64,000 bases of DNA. Source: Procambarus clarkii (taxonomy: Eukaryota; Arthropoda; Malacostraca; Decapoda; Cambaridae). Below the pieces are notes generated by a model that searched no databases, was not told the origin of the DNA, and worked only from the letters and a program-made list of their open reading frames with translations. The DNA is taken from assembly GCF_040958095.1 (NCBI RefSeq), contig NC_091165.1, forward strand, positions 30,198,592-30,262,591, written 5' to 3'. Numbering within the stretch: the stretch's first letter is position 1; the number at the start of each line of letters is the position of its first letter. Shown piece by piece: positions 19,737-32,892 of the stretch. The translations under genes and the position numbers were made by a program.

Positions 19737-20672
19737 GGTTGGTGAGAGATCTGCAGCACCACACCCACACAGTACCACGGGTGGTGAGAGATCTGCAGCA
19801 CCACACCCACACAGCACCACGGGTGGTGAGAGATCTGCAGCACCACACCCACACAGCACCACGGGTGGTGAGAGATCTGCAGCACCACACCCACACAGCA
19901 CCACGGGTGGTGAGAGATCTGCAGCACCACACCCACACAGCACCACGGGTGGTGAAGGATCTGCAGCACCACACCTACACAACACCACGGGTGGTGAGAG
20001 ATCTGCAGCACCACACCCACACAACACCACGGGTGGTGAGAGATCTGCAGCACCACACCCACACAGCACCACGGGTGGTGAGAGATCTGCAGCACCACAC
20101 CCACACAACACCACAGTTGGTGAAAGATCTGCAGCACCACACCCACACAACACCACGGGTGGTGAAGGATCTGCAGCACCACACCCACACAGCACCACGG
20201 GTGGTGAGAGATCTGCAGCACCACACCCACACAACACCACGGGTGGTGAGAGATCTGCAGCACCACACCCACACAACACCACAGTTGGTGAAGGATCTGC
20301 AGCACCACACCCACACAACACCACGGTTGATGAGGGATCTGCAGCACCACACCCACACAACACCACGGTTGATGAGGGATCTGCAGCACCACACCCACAC
20401 AACACCACAGTTGGTGAAGGATCTGCAGCACCACACCCACACAACACCGCGGGTGGTGAAGGATCTGCAGCACCACACCCACACAACACCACGGGTGGTG
20501 AGAGATCTGCAGCACCACACCCACACAGCACCACGGGTGGTGAGGGATCTGCAGCACCACACCCACACAACACCACGGGTGGTGAGGGATCTGCAGCACC
20601 ACACCCACACAACACCACAGTTGGTGAGGGATCTGCAGCACCACACCCACACAACACCACGGGTGGTGAGGG
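19737..20672. repeat. 42-bp minisatellite, block 1 (~22 units)
   Basis: The unit contains GAGATCTGCAGCACCACACC and (C)ACACAACACCACGGGTGGT. 42 bp is 14 codons, so several frames stay open (for example VVRDLQHHTHTTPR) without implying a gene. GGTGGTGAGAG variants dominate the left half, and GTTGATGAGGG variants appear to the right. Confidence 0.95.
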
Positions 20673-21207
20673 ATCTGTATACCACATATGTCAGGCCAAT
20701 CCTGGAGTATGCAGCCCCAGCATGGAGTCCATATCTAGTCAAGGATAAGACTAAACTGGAAAAGGTTCAAAGGTTTGCCACCAGACTAGTACCCGAGCTG
20801 AGAGGTATGAGCTACGAGGAGAGACTACGAGAATTAAACCTCACTTCGCTGGAAGACAGAAGAGTTAGGGGGGACATGATCACCACATTCAAGATTCTGA
20901 AGGGGATTGATAGGGTAGATAAAGACAGTCTATTTAACACAAGGGGAACACGCACAAGGGGACACAGGTGGAAACTGAGTGCCCAAATGAGCCACAGAGA
21001 TATTAGAAAGAACTTTTTTAGTGTCAGAGTGGTTGACAAATGGAATGCATTAGGAAGTGATGTGGTGGAGGCTGACTCCATACACAGTTTCAAGTGTAGA
21101 TATGACAGAGCCCGATAGGCTCAGGAATCTGTACACCTGTTGATTGACGGTTGAGAGGCGGGACCAAAGAGCCAGAGCTCAACCCCCGCAAACACAACTA
21201 GGTGAGT
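20672..21207 (+). pseudogene. LINE ORF2 C-terminus and 3' UTR, 5'-truncated
   Basis: About 149 codons (stop at 21116-21118) starting TTYVRPILEYAAPAWSP, then LEKVQR, LRGMSYEERLRELNL, VRGDMITTFK and VVDKWNALGSDVV. This is the C-terminal domain of a CR1-group LINE, distinct from but related to the one at 27852-32434. A compact 3' UTR ends in GGTGAGTAC. It lies inside the 42-bp minisatellite and is in frame with block 1, giving a fused 459-codon frame that is probably fortuitous. Confidence 0.8.
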
Positions 21208-22270
21208 ACACCACAGTTGGTGAAGGATCTGCAGCACCACACCTACACAACACCACAGGTGGTGAAGGATCTGCAGCACCACACCTACACAACCCCACAG
21301 GTGGTGAAGGATCTGCAGCACCACACCTACACAACACCACAGGTGGTGAAGGATCTGCAGCACCACACCTACACAACACCACAGGTGGTGAAGGATCTGC
21401 AGCACCACACCTACACAGCACCACAGGTGGTGAAGGATCTGCAGCACCACACCTACACAACACCACAGGTGGTGAAGGATCTGCAGCACCACACCTACAC
21501 AACACCACGGTTGATGAGGGATCTGCAGCACCACACCTACACAACACCACAGGTGGTGAAGGATCTGCAGCACCACACCTACACAACACCACAGGTGGTG
21601 AAGGATCTGCAGCACCACACCTACACAACACCACAGGTGGTGAAGGATCTGCAGCACCACACCCACACAACACCACGGTTGATGAGGGATCTGCAGCACC
21701 ACACCTACACAACACCACAGGTGGTGAAGGATCTGCAGCACCACACCTACACAACACCACAGTTGGTGAAGGATCTGCAGCACCACACCCACACAACACC
21801 ACGGTTGATGAGGGATCTGCAGCACCACACCCACACAACACCACAGTTGGTGAAGGATCTGCAGCACCACACCCACACAACACCACGGTTGGTGAAGGAT
21901 CTGCAGCACCACACCCACACAACACCACGGTTGGTGAAGGATCTGCAGCACCACACCCACACAACACCACGGTTGGTGAAGGATCTGCAGCACCACACCC
22001 ACACAACACCACGGTTGATGAGGGATCTGCAGCACCACACCTACACAACACCACAGGTGGTGAAGGATCTGCAGCACCACACCTACACAACACCACAGTT
22101 GGTGAAGGATCTGCAGCACCACACCCACACAACACCACGGTTGATGAGGGATCTGCAGCACCACACCCACACAACACCACAGTTGGTGAGGGATCTTCAG
22201 CACCACACCCACACAACACCACGGTTGGTGAGGGATCTTCAGCACCACACCCACACAACACCACGGTTGG
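21207..22270. repeat. 42-bp minisatellite, block 2 (~25 units)
   Basis: Same unit as block 1 but dominated by AGGTGGTGAAGG and GGTTGATGAGGG variants, and CCTACAC replaces CCCACAC in many units. Higher-order alternation of variant types suggests block-wise amplification after the LINE entered. Confidence 0.95.
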
Positions 22271-22334
22271 ACTGACCTACAGTAGTGTTTGAGTCCTCCT
22301 TTAAGTGATGAAATACCCCCCAAAAAAATACTAA

Positions 22335-22778
22335 ATGCCAAAACCAAAAAGTCCCTAATTTCATCCTCACAGTTTCCTATTTAGTGCCTAAAACTGGCAC
22401 TATATATTGTGCTACCCGCTCCCCTGATATATGTGCCTGAGCCATACAGCTTCACCATTACAATTACGGATATCATCATATATCATGGTTGTTATTAAAC
22501 GTATATTATACTACATTATTCTTAGAAATAATCCTCAAATTATGGTACAATGTACCTGTTGATAATCCTCAAATGTTACTTTAGTGTACTTACTAATCTT
22601 CGTTAAATTCTCTTACCATGAACTTGTTAACATTTCTTAATATTGCTAGAAATTACCTACTTAAAATTATCTGTTAGATTAAGGACCTGCCTGAAACGCT
22701 GCGCGTGTTAGTGCCTTTACAACAATGTAAAAACATCAATGCTACGTTCTCTCATAAACCTAATGTACTTTCTTGTAC

Positions 22779-22780
<2 letters not shown>
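22335..22780 (+). mobile_element. LINE 3' UTR, 5'-truncated copy
   Basis: Homologous to 14350-14568 joined to 17128-17340, without the half-LINE. It therefore shows the pre-insertion sequence of that site. Truncation begins just after the last codons (AACCAAAAAGTCCCT). Confidence 0.8.

Positions 22781-22847
<67 letters not shown>
22781..22847. repeat. (TA)n tract
   Basis: About 33 TA units joining a LINE tail to the minus-strand PLE 5' fragment. Confidence 0.95.
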
Positions 22848-22852
<5 letters not shown>

Positions 22853-23219
22853 TTCTAACACGAATTTTCTCAATCTTTCGTACATTTCTTTTCACTGTTG
22901 CAGGTAAATCAAAAATCAATTCTCCAAATTTCATTTTTATTTCTAGTCTGACGCGACACGAGCGCGTTTTGTAAAACTTATTACATTTTCAAAGACTTTA
23001 GTTTACAAATACACAACTGAATAGAACTTACGCATCTCCGACTTTGTTTATATCTGCATTTGAGAGAGGTGGATGGGGTGAGGTGGCATTAATAGGGTAT
23101 TAATTTCATCAACACAAGACAGAACAAGAGGTGGCATTAATAGGGTATTAATTTCATCAACACAAGACAGAACACGAAACAATGGGTATTGAATAGAAGT
23201 GATTGTAGAAAGCCCATTG
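22848..23219 (-). mobile_element. PLE 3' tail and second-copy leader/ORF start ('short' end)
   Basis: On the minus strand, the 3' tail of the PLE ORF is followed by the leader of a further copy, a hammerhead-like fold (22945-22997, here GAAA changed to AAAA) and an ATG at 22934. It is cut about 80 bp in by (TA)n. Such tail-leader repetition is the pseudo-LTR arrangement known for Penelope elements. Confidence 0.65.
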
Positions 23220-24741
23220 GTCCATATTTCTTGATGCTTCTATATTGGAGCGGAGTCTTGAGGTGGGTAGAATATAGTTGTGCATTAATTGGCTGTTGAT
23301 TGCTGGTGTTGACTTCTTGATGTGTAGTGCCTCGCAAGCGTCAAGCCGCCTGCTATCGCTGTATCTATCGATGATTTCTGTGTTGTTTACTAGGATTTCT
23401 CTGGCGAAGGTTTGGTTGTGGGAAGAGATTATATGTTCCTTAATGGAGCCCTGTTGCTTATGCATCGTTAAACGCCTAGAAAGAGATGTTGTTGTCTTGC
23501 CTATATACTGGGTTTTTTGGAGCTTACAGTCCCCAAGAGGGCATTTGAAGGCATAGACGACGTTAGTCTCTTTTAAAGCGTTCTGTTTTGTGTCTGGAGT
23601 TTCTCATGAGTAGGCTGGCCGTTTTTCTGGTTTTATAGTAAATCGTCAGTTGTATCCTCTGATTTTTGTCTGTAGGGATAACGTTTCTATTAACAATATC
23701 TTTCAGGACCCTTTCCTCCGTTTTATGAGCTGTGGAAAAGAAGTTCCTGTAAAATAGTCTAATAGGGGGTATAGGTGTTGTGTTAGTTGTCTCTTCAGAG
23801 GTTGCATGGCGTTTCACTTTCCTTCTTATGATGTCTTCGACGAAACCATTGGAGAAGCCGTTGTTGACTAGGACCTGCCTTACCCTACAGAGTTCTTCGT
23901 CGACTTGCTTCCATTCTGAGCTGTGGCTGAGAGCACGGTCGACATATGCGTTAACAACACTCCTCTTGTACCTGTCTGGGCAGTCGCTGTTGGCATTTAG
24001 GCACATTCCTATGTTTGTTTCCTTAGTGTAGACTGCAGTGTGGAAACCTCCGCTCTTTTCCATGACTGTTACATCTAGAAAGGGCAGCTTCCCATCCTTT
24101 TCCATCTCATAAGTGAAACGCAGCACAGAACTCTGCTCAAATGCCTCCTTCAGCTCCTGCAGATGTCTGACATCAGGTACCTGTGTAAAAATGTCGTCAA
24201 CATACCTGCAGTATATGGCCGGTTTCAAGTTCATGTCGACTAAAACTTTTTGCTCGATGGTGCCCATGTAGAAGTTTGCAAACAAGACACCTAGGGGAGA
24301 ACCCATGGCGACCCCATCTAATTGCTTATACATGTGCCCATCCGGGCTCAAGAAGGGTGCCTCTTTAGTACAAGCTTGGAGTAGTTTCCTCAGAATATTT
24401 TGTGGTATGTCAAGAGGAGTACAGGCTGGATCACGATACACTCTGTCGGCTATCATCCCGATTGTCTCGTCCACAGGTACGTTGGTAAACAGCGATTCTA
24501 CGTCCAACGAGGCTCTTATCCCTGTGGCCCGTGTGCCCCGCAGTAAGTCAACAAATTCCTTTGGAGACTTCAGGCTGAAGGCGCAAGGAACATAAGGAGT
24601 CAGCAGGCCGTTGAGTCGCTTCGCCAGTCTGTACGTGGGTGTGGGTATCTGGCTAATGATTGGCCGAAGTGGGTTTCCAGGCTTGTGTGTCTTGACATTC
24701 CGTCTTGTGTCTTGACAGCAGAGTTCCGTGCTGCGTTTCAC
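23157..24741 (-). pseudogene. Penelope-like element: RT plus GIY-YIG endonuclease, frameshifted
   Basis: The RT part (23563-24741) shows KTHKPGNPLRPIIS, DVESLFTNVPVDET, GVAMGSPLG and the catalytic YCRYVDDIF. A 2-bp deletion near 23600 breaks the frame before the endonuclease, which reads VVYAFKCPLGDC...QYIGKT (GIY-YIG core) in the next frame. The usual stop after RNMDQ is mutated (TAG to TGG), extending that frame by 21 codons. The 5' end is lost at the head-to-head joint near 24715. Confidence 0.9.
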
Positions 24742-25642
24742 TTACGAGATGGAAAAGGATGGGAAGCTGCCCTTTCTAGATGTAACAGTCATGGAAAAGA
24801 GCGGAGGTTTCCACACTGCAGTCTACACTAAGGAAACGAACATAGGAATGTGCCTAAATGCCAACAGCGACTGCCCAGACAGGTACAAGAGGAGTGTTGT
24901 TAACGCATATGTCGACCGTGCTCTCAGCCACAGCTCAGAATGGAAGCAAGTCGACGAAGAACTCTGTAGGGTAAGGCAGGTCCTAGTCAACAACGGCTTC
25001 TCCAATGGTTTCGTCGAAGACATCATAAGAAGGAAAGTGAAACGCCATGCAACCTCTGAAGAGACAACTAACACAACACCTATACCCCCTATTAGACTAT
25101 TTTACAGGAACTTCTTTTCCACAGCTCATAAAACGGAGGAAAGGGTCCTGAAAGATATTGTTAATAGAAACGTTATCCCTACAGACAAAAATCAGAGGAT
25201 ACAACTGACGATTTACTATAAAACCAGAAAAACGGCCAGCCTACTCATGAGAAACTCTCCAGACACAAAACAGAATGCTTTAAAAGAGACTAACGTCGTC
25301 TATGCCTTCAAATGCCCTCTTGGGGACTGTAAGCTCCAAAAAACCCAGTATATAGGCAAGACAACAACATCTCTTTCTAGGCGTTTAACGATGCATAAGC
25401 AACAGGGCTCCATTAAGGAACATATAATCTCTTCCCACAACCAAACCATCGCCAGAGAAATCCTAGTAAACAACACAGAAATCATCGATAGATACAGCGA
25501 TAGCAGGCGGCTTGACGTTTGCGAGGCACTACACATCAAGAAGTCAACACCAGCAATCAACAGCCAATTAATGCACAACTATATTCTACCCACCTCAAGA
25601 CTCCGCTCCAATATAGAAGCATCAAGAAATATGGACCAATAG
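24716..25642 (+). CDS. PLE C-terminal RT and GIY-YIG endonuclease, 5'-truncated
   Basis: Begins inside the RT, just past the YVDD motif (SSVLRFTYEMEKDG), and runs without a break through the thumb/linker to an intact GIY-YIG domain (VVYAFKCPLGDC, QYIGKTTTSLSRRL) and stop. It is a head-to-head inverted copy of the minus-strand PLE at 23157-24741. It lacks the RT catalytic core, so it cannot act alone. The endonuclease could fold, but expression is doubtful. Confidence 0.85.
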   Translation, partial: QQSSVLRFTYEMEKDGKLPFLDVTVMEKSGGFHTAVYTKETNIGMCLNANSDCPDRYKRSVVNAYVDRALSHSSEWKQVDEELCRVRQVLVNNGFSNGFVEDIIRRKVKRHATSEETTNTTPIPPIRLFYRNFFSTAHKTEERVLKDIVNRNVIPTDKNQRIQLTIYYKTRKTASLLMRNSPDTKQNALKETNVVYAFKCPLGDCKLQKTQYIGKTTTSLSRRLTMHKQQGSIKEHIISSHNQTIAREILVNNTEIIDRYSDSRRLDVCEALHIKKSTPAINSQLMHNYILPTSRLRSNIEASRNMDQ

Positions 25643-27054
<1,412 letters not shown>

Positions 27055-27061
<7 letters not shown>

Positions 27062-27242
27062 CAAGCAAGCCTGAATGGTCCCCAGGACTATATGCGACTG
27101 AAAACTCACTCCCCAGAAGTGACTCGAACCCATACTCCCAGGAGCAACGCAACTGGTATCTACAGGGTGCCTTAATCCGCTTGACCATGATGACCGGACA
27201 AAAGGAAGTGATAGCTGAAGCTATTTGAACCACTTCCCCGCC
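27055..27242 (-). mobile_element. tRNA-derived SINE with (TA)n-type tail
   Basis: The minus strand has an A-box region ATGGTCAAGCGGATTAAGGC (27169-27188) and a B-box GGGTTCGAGTC (27121-27131). The body ends GACCATTCAGGCTTGCTTGC and an ATACATA/TA tail. Related copies are at 39243-39431 and 51632-51782. Confidence 0.75.
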
Positions 27243-27244
27243 TG

Positions 27245-27851
27245 GGGAAGGATGGGAAGCTGCCCTTTCTAGATGTAACAGTCATGGAAAGGAGCGGAGG
27301 TTTCCACACTGCAGTCTACACTAAGGAAACAAACATAGGAATGTGCCTCAATGCCAACAGTGACTGCCCAGACAGGTACAAGAGGAGTGTTGTTAACGCT
27401 TATGTCGACCGTGCTCTCAGCCACATCTCAGAATGGAAGCAAGTCGATGAAGAACTCTGTAGGGTAAGGCAGGTCCTAGTCATCAACGGCTTCTCCAATG
27501 GTTTCGTCGAAGACGTCATATGAAGGAAGGTGAAACGCCATGCAACCTCTGAAGAGACAACTAACACAACACTTGTACCCCGTATTAGACTATTTTACAG
27601 GTACTTCTTTTCCACAGCTCATAAAACGGAGGAAAGGGTCCTGAAAGATATTGTTAATAGAAACGTTATTCCTACAGACAAAAACCAGAAGATACAATTG
27701 ACGATTTACTATAAAACCAAGAAAACTGCCAACCTACTCATGAGAACCTCTCCAGACACAAAGCAGAACGCTTTGAAAGAGACCAATGTCGTCTATGCCT
27801 TCAAATGCCCACTTGGGGACTGTAAGCCTCAAAGAACTCAGTATATAGGCA
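27245..27851 (+). pseudogene. PLE RT/GIY-YIG part, left of a CR1 insertion
   Basis: Reads DGKLPFLDVTVMERSGGF onward, has an in-frame TGA at about 27521 (in place of the Arg in IIRRK), and stops inside the endonuclease at QYIG, where a CR1 LINE entered. The remainder is at 32435-32722. A more diverged PLE copy than 24716-25642. Confidence 0.85.
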
Positions 27852-27913
27852 TAAGAACATAAGAACAAAGGCAACTGCAGAAGGCCTATTGGCCCATACG
27901 AGGCAGCTCCTAT

Positions 27914-28596
27914 TTATAACCCCCCAATCCCACTCATATACAAGTCCAACCCATGCTTGAAACAATCGAGGGACCCCACATCCACAATGTTACGTGGCAA
28001 TTGGTTCCACAAATCAATAACCCTGTTACTGAACCAGTATTTACCCAAGTCTTTCCTAAATCTAAACTTATCCAATTTATACCCATTGTTTCGTGTTCTG
28101 TCTTGTGTTGATACTTTTAATACCCTATTAATATCCCCTTTGTTATGTCCATTCACCCACTTGTAAACCTCTATCATGTCACCCCTAACTCTTTGCCTTT
28201 CCAGTGAATGCAACTTAAGCTTTGTTAATCTTTCTTCATATGAAAGATTTCTAATTTGGGGAATTAACTTAGTCATCCTACGCTGGACACGTTCAAGTGA
28301 ATTTAAATCCATTCTATAATATGGCGACCAAAACTGAACTGCATAATCTAAATGGGGCCTAACTAGAGCAAGATATAGCTTGAGAACCACACTAGGTGTC
28401 TTGTTACTAACGCTGCAATTAATAAATCCAAGTGTCCGATTTGCCTTATTACAAACATTTATGCATTGATCCTTTTGTTTTAAATTCTTACTAATCATAA
28501 CTCCCAGATCCCTTTCGCAATCTCAACACCATCTAGCTCGTATCTTGTAACTCTATCATCATTACCTAACCTCAGAACTTTACATTTATCAGCATT
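27914..28596 (-). pseudogene. CR1 ORF2 C-terminal domain
   Basis: From the LTR target site it reads DKCKVLRLGNDD, then a frameshift near 28520 (two bases short), then NLKQKDQC...SYEERLTKLKLHSLERQ, VRGDMIEVYKWVNGH, NQLPRN and stop after MSGIGGL. It continues the RT frame of 29614-31530 once the LTR and one copy of GCATT are removed. Confidence 0.85.
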
Positions 28597-29608
28597 TGTT
28601 ACGGCCCTACTGGGGCGTAACCGGGTTCTTTTCTGATGTTATTAGAACTTGGGAATCCGGCCCCAAGTTAGTAGTGGTTTTCAAGGGGTGTGTTCCGTAA
28701 CGCAAGTAAATTAAAGGGGAAGGGATACAAATTCACTAAATTAAATATATAATTACCACCACCAATAAATAAATATATAAACTGTCACACGGGGGGTATA
28801 AACACTATAATGTACAGTACGGTCTTCCTCTGAAGACGCGGAATGTTTCACGGTGCTCAAGATGAGGAGCCTTGGTTCTCTTCTCGTGGCCTCACGATGA
28901 ATCCTTAGATTCTCTAGGCGAGTCTACCCCGGCCACAGGTCAGCCAAATCACAGTTCCACTGGGTGCACCGTCGTGGAGGCCTTCAACCACAAATCCAGC
29001 CTGTAGCTGGCAGGTTCCAATCAGCTACGCTGCGTAGGCCACTCCACGACCGATACTAGGGTTGCGAGCCCTAGGCAGGAGCCTCGTGTGATTCCGCTGA
29101 TCACTCTCCTTTCGCTACACCCCAGTGGCGAGTCTTCTCCACCAGTCAGCCCCGGGTACGACAATTCCTGGTTCTGCCACGTCACAAGCAGGCTAACACA
29201 ACAGTGTTCATCCAGGGGGTGACTCACAGCTTCTGCAGCAAACACGTGGAGATACTATGGCTGCCTTGGGTAGACTGCCCCACCGTCCAATACAGCAGTC
29301 CCAGGTCGACTCTGTAATCAGACACGTCATCAGTACTAGTTACACTCTAGGGCACCTCACTTACAGGCTTAGACACAAACGTCCACCTATCCACTCCATA
29401 GATGGCGTTGCTGTCTAAGCGTCACCTCACCAGAGGTCAGCAGCGGCTACGTTACGAGCTGATTAGAACGGGAAACCAGCCCCTGTGGCCGGTATATCCT
29501 GTCCTCACTAGATGGCGTCGTCCATTCGGAGGGGGTTTCGGGAGCTGACCGGCAGATGGCATTGTCGTCACTGCTCCGTGCTAGGACGCTGGGCTCAGGT
29601 CCATAACA
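28597..29608. mobile_element. Solo LTR (1012 bp) in the CR1 RT gene
   Basis: The insertion begins TGTTACGG and ends CATAACA, so it has TG...CA ends with TGTTA/TAACA inverted termini. It is flanked by the 5-bp duplication GCATT (28592-28596 and 29609-29613). Removing it restores WQMQFNADKC of the LINE. There is no internal gag-pol and no second LTR. A 5-bp duplication fits Ty3/gypsy, BEL or retroviral-type integrases; the family is unknown. Confidence 0.85.
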
Positions 29609-29613
29609 GCATT

Positions 29614-31889
29614 AAACTGCATCTGCCAATCCTTTGACCATTTCAAAACCCTATCTAGATCAACTTGAAGTGTTAGTGAGTCCTCCGAATTAATTTCCCT
29701 ACCGATTTTCGTATCATCGGCAAATTTGCAAATGTTGCTACTCAAACCTGAATCTAAATCATTTATATATATTATAAACAACAGAGGTCCCAGGACAGAG
29801 CCTTGAGGCACTCCACTTACAACATTTTCCCACTCTGACTTGACTCCATTTATACTAACTCTCTGTTTCCTTTGGTATAGCCATGCCCTAATCCAGCTTA
29901 ATATAGCACCCCCAATACCATGAGACTCTATCTTTTTAATCAGTCTTTCATGTGGCACTGTATCAAAAGCTTTGCTAAAGTCAAGGTACACAACATCACA
30001 ATCCTTACCACTATCAACTGCCTCAACTATACTAGAATAAAACGATAACAAATTTGTTAAACATGAACGGCCATTTATAAAACCATGTTGCGACTCAATT
30101 ATTAATTTATGTTTTTCAAGATGAAGACTAATTTTATTTGCTATTATAGATTCGAGTAACTTTCCCACAATAGACGTTAGGCTAATTGGTTGATAGTTAG
30201 ACGCAAGTGATCTATCTCCTTTCTTAAAAACTGGTATCACATTAGCAACTTTCCAAAACTCTGGCACTCTGCCTGACTCTATTGATTTATTAAATATGGT
30301 TGACAGTGGGTCACAAAGCTCCTCTTTGCATTCTTTAAGCACCCTGGCAAATACTTCATCCGGCCCTGGGGATTTGTTTGGTTTTAGTTTTACTATTTGT
30401 TTAAGAATATCCTCCCTGGTAACTGCTAAACTCGTCAACCTGTCCTCGTCCCCACCCACATAGACTTGTTCGGCTGAAGGCATATTGTTAAGTTCCTCTT
30501 TAGTAAATACAGTTACAAAATATTTATTAAAAATACTACTCACCTCTTCATCACTATCTGTTATTTGACCTGTCTCAGTTTTTAATGGACCTATCCTTTC
30601 CCTAGTCTTAGTACGATATAACTGAAAAAACCCTTTAGGATTTGTCTTTGCTTGCCCTGCTATGCGAACTTCATAGTTTCTTTTTGCTTTCCTTATCTCT
30701 TTTTTAACATTTATAACCAGTTGTACGAATTCCTGTTCTAAAGTGACCTCCCCATTTTTAATCCTTTTGTACCAAGCTCTCTTTTTACCTATAAGGTTCT
30801 TCAAATTCTTTGTTATCCACTTTGGGTCATTAGTATTCGATCTTTTCAATTTGTATGGTATACTACGTTCCTGTGCTTTGTTTAGAATATTCTTAAATAA
30901 GTTATATATTGAATCCACATCGAAATCCCCATTTAAGTCACCTATCGCTGGGTTCATGTCTCGCTCCAAGACCTCCAAGATGGGCCCACACCCCATACCC
31001 AAGACTTTCCAATCAATTTGACCCAAAAAATTTCTTAGGCTATTAAAATCAGCTTTTCGAAAATCTGGCACTTTAACAGAATTTTCTCCTACAGGTCTAT
31101 TCCATTTTATGCTAAATCTGATTTCTTTGTGATCACTGTTCCCTAGCTCACTCCCTATTTCGATGTCATTAATTTGTGTTTCCCTGTTAGTTAACACTAA
31201 ATCTAAAATATTATTTTCCCGTGTTGGTTCCTTAATGTGTTGCGTAAGAAAGCAATCGTCAATTAATTCTAGAAAATCTTCTGCTTCACTATTCCCTGTT
31301 TTGTTCAACCAGTTTATTCCACTAAAATTAAAGTCACCCATGACATAAATACTGTTAGATCTAGATGCTCTAGATATTTCATCCCATAGATGCTTTGCTT
31401 CCATTCTGTCTAAATTTGGTGGCCTATATATAACTCCTATTATAATATTATTTGCTTTTTCGTTTAATTCTATCCAAATAGTTTCTGTGTGTGGCTCAGT
31501 TTTGATTCCCTCTTTGAGACTACATTTCAAATTGTCCCTAACATATATGGCTACTCCACCTCCTCGTCTAATATATCTGTGTGAAATAGTTTAAATCCAT
31601 TTATTTGATATTCAGCTAATAGTTCTCTATTTTCTACATTCATCCACGTTTCGGTAAGTGCAATAATATCAATTTTTTCTGTGCAGACAAGAGCATTTAA
31701 TTCGTTAATTTTGTTTCTTAGACTTCTACTGTTAGTGTAATATACCCTAAGTGAATTGTTATTTTGAGGCCCTTCTCTTTCCCTGATCATTTTGCCAATT
31801 CCTTTCTCCCACAAATACATATTTTTATTACCTCCTTCCTCCAAATAAATTCCCATACCTCTATCTACTAACAGTTTAAACCCAAACAA
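29614..31889 (-). pseudogene. CR1 ORF2: APE endonuclease and reverse transcriptase
   Basis: The endonuclease starts in 31551-31889 (RVYYTNSRSLRNKINEL, ALTETW) and crosses one frameshift near 31550. It continues in 29614-31530 with GVIYRPPN, VMGDFNFSGINW and NSDHKEI. RT motifs follow: KLKPNKSPGPDEV, NYQPISLTSIVGKLLE, VVYLDFSKAFDTVPHERL (A), GVPQGSVLGPLLFIIYINDL (B) and CKFADDT (C). The catalytic residues are intact; the frame is broken by the endonuclease frameshift and the LTR. Confidence 0.9.
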
Positions 31890-32410
31890 ACACCTCTAAC
31901 CACTTCTTCCAACGAGTTCGCAACAGCAACAACCCCAGCTCTCGATAGATGCACCCCATCACGAGCATACATTTCATTTCTTCCATAGAAGTGTTCCCAG
32001 TTGTCTGTGAAAGATATTGCATTTGATTTGCAATATCTTTCCAGCCGGCAATTGACACCAATTGCCCTCGACATCCATTCATTTCCCACTCCCTTTCTTG
32101 GAAGAATGCCACATATGATCGGGATTCCTCCCTTGCTCCTAACTAATTCAATGGCTGTCCTGAATCTCTGTATTAGTTCCTCACTCCTAACTCGTCCAAC
32201 ATCATTACCCCCTGCACTAATACAAATAATGGGTTTGTTTCCATTTCCCGTCATAATATCATTCATGTTTCCAACAATATCACCAATTCCAGCTCCCGGA
32301 TAGCAAACCCTTAATCTGGTTCCCCTATCTCTGGTACAAAACGTTCTGTCTAAATACCTCACCTGGGAATCTCCCACAACCAAAATTCGCTTCGATTCTC
32401 CCTTTTCCTT
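31868..32410 (-). CDS. CR1 ORF1 esterase (SGNH hydrolase) domain, 5'-truncated
   Basis: RILVVGDSQVRYLDRTFC (block I Ser in GDS), ISAGGNDVGR (the Gly/Asn block) and DGVHLSRAG (Asp-x-x-His) give the SGNH catalytic set. This kind of esterase is characteristic of ORF1 in the CR1 group. The frame is open but begins inside the protein. The overlap with the start of ORF2 at 31868-31889 may be the natural ORF1/ORF2 joint. Confidence 0.8.
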   Translation of the reverse strand, partial: KEKGESKRILVVGDSQVRYLDRTFCTRDRGTRLRVCYPGAGIGDIVGNMNDIMTGNGNKPIICISAGGNDVGRVRSEELIQRFRTAIELVRSKGGIPIICGILPRKGVGNEWMSRAIGVNCRLERYCKSNAISFTDNWEHFYGRNEMYARDGVHLSRAGVVAVANSLEEVVRGVCLGLNC

Positions 32411-32434
32411 TCAACACGACACAACAACACGACA

Positions 32435-32722
32435 AGGCACGACAACAACATCTCTTTCCAGGGGATTAACGATGCATAAGCAACTGGGCTCCATTAAGGA
32501 ACATATAATCTCTTCCCACAACCAGACCATCACCAGAGAAGTCTTAACAAAAAACACGGAAATCATCGATAGATACAGCGATAGCAGGCGGCTTGACATC
32601 GGCGAGGCACTACACATCAAGAAGTCAACACCAGCAATCAACAGCCAATTAATGCACAACTATATTCTACCAACTTCAAGATTCCGCACCAATATACAAG
32701 CATCAAGATATATGGGCCAATA
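32435..32722 (+). pseudogene. PLE GIY-YIG C-terminus, right of the CR1 insertion
   Basis: Resumes with TTTSLSRGLTMHKQLGSIKEHI and ends NIQASRYMGQ-stop. Together with 27245-27851 it makes one PLE copy. The codons after the stop (TATGGGCCAATAGGCC) are strikingly like a CR1 3' UTR. Confidence 0.85.
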
Positions 32723-32892
32723 GGCCCTTTGCAGTTACTTCCATTATTCCCTTTAACTTACAAAATATTATACCCATTGTTTCGTGTTCTGTCTTGTGTT
32801 GAAAGTTTGTTTTCATCTCATCTAAAACTGTTGTAACATATCACCTCACCCAAATGCAGGTATAAAACCAAAGATGTTTAAACTCTGTTCAG

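Larger units (their letters stand above)
27852..32434 (-). mobile_element. CR1-type LINE, nearly full-length, inserted in a PLE
   Basis: Minus-strand order: SGNH esterase domain, APE endonuclease, RT, C-terminal domain and 3' UTR ending in two TTCTTATG octamers, the CR1 hallmark. It interrupts the GIY-YIG domain of a PLE. AGGCA occurs at both edges (27847-27851, 32435-32439) as a possible short target duplication. It is itself interrupted by a solo LTR at 28597-29608, and the 5' end is truncated within ORF1. Confidence 0.9.

Noticed and set aside
21118..21207. Splice-donor-like GGTGAGTAC at the LINE end as an exon border of a host gene
   Set aside because: It is part of the LINE 3' terminal sequence, with no matching acceptor or coding exon.
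19584..22347. Several 250-450-codon frames with PPVVLCGCGAAD- or HHTHTTPR-type repeats
   Set aside because: 42 bp is divisible by three, so any stop-free frame stays open through the minisatellite; no evidence of a gene.
24716..25642. Functional complete PLE
   Set aside because: Lacks the N-terminal half of the RT, including the YVDD motif; the only copy with YVDD (23157-24741) is frameshifted and 5'-truncated.
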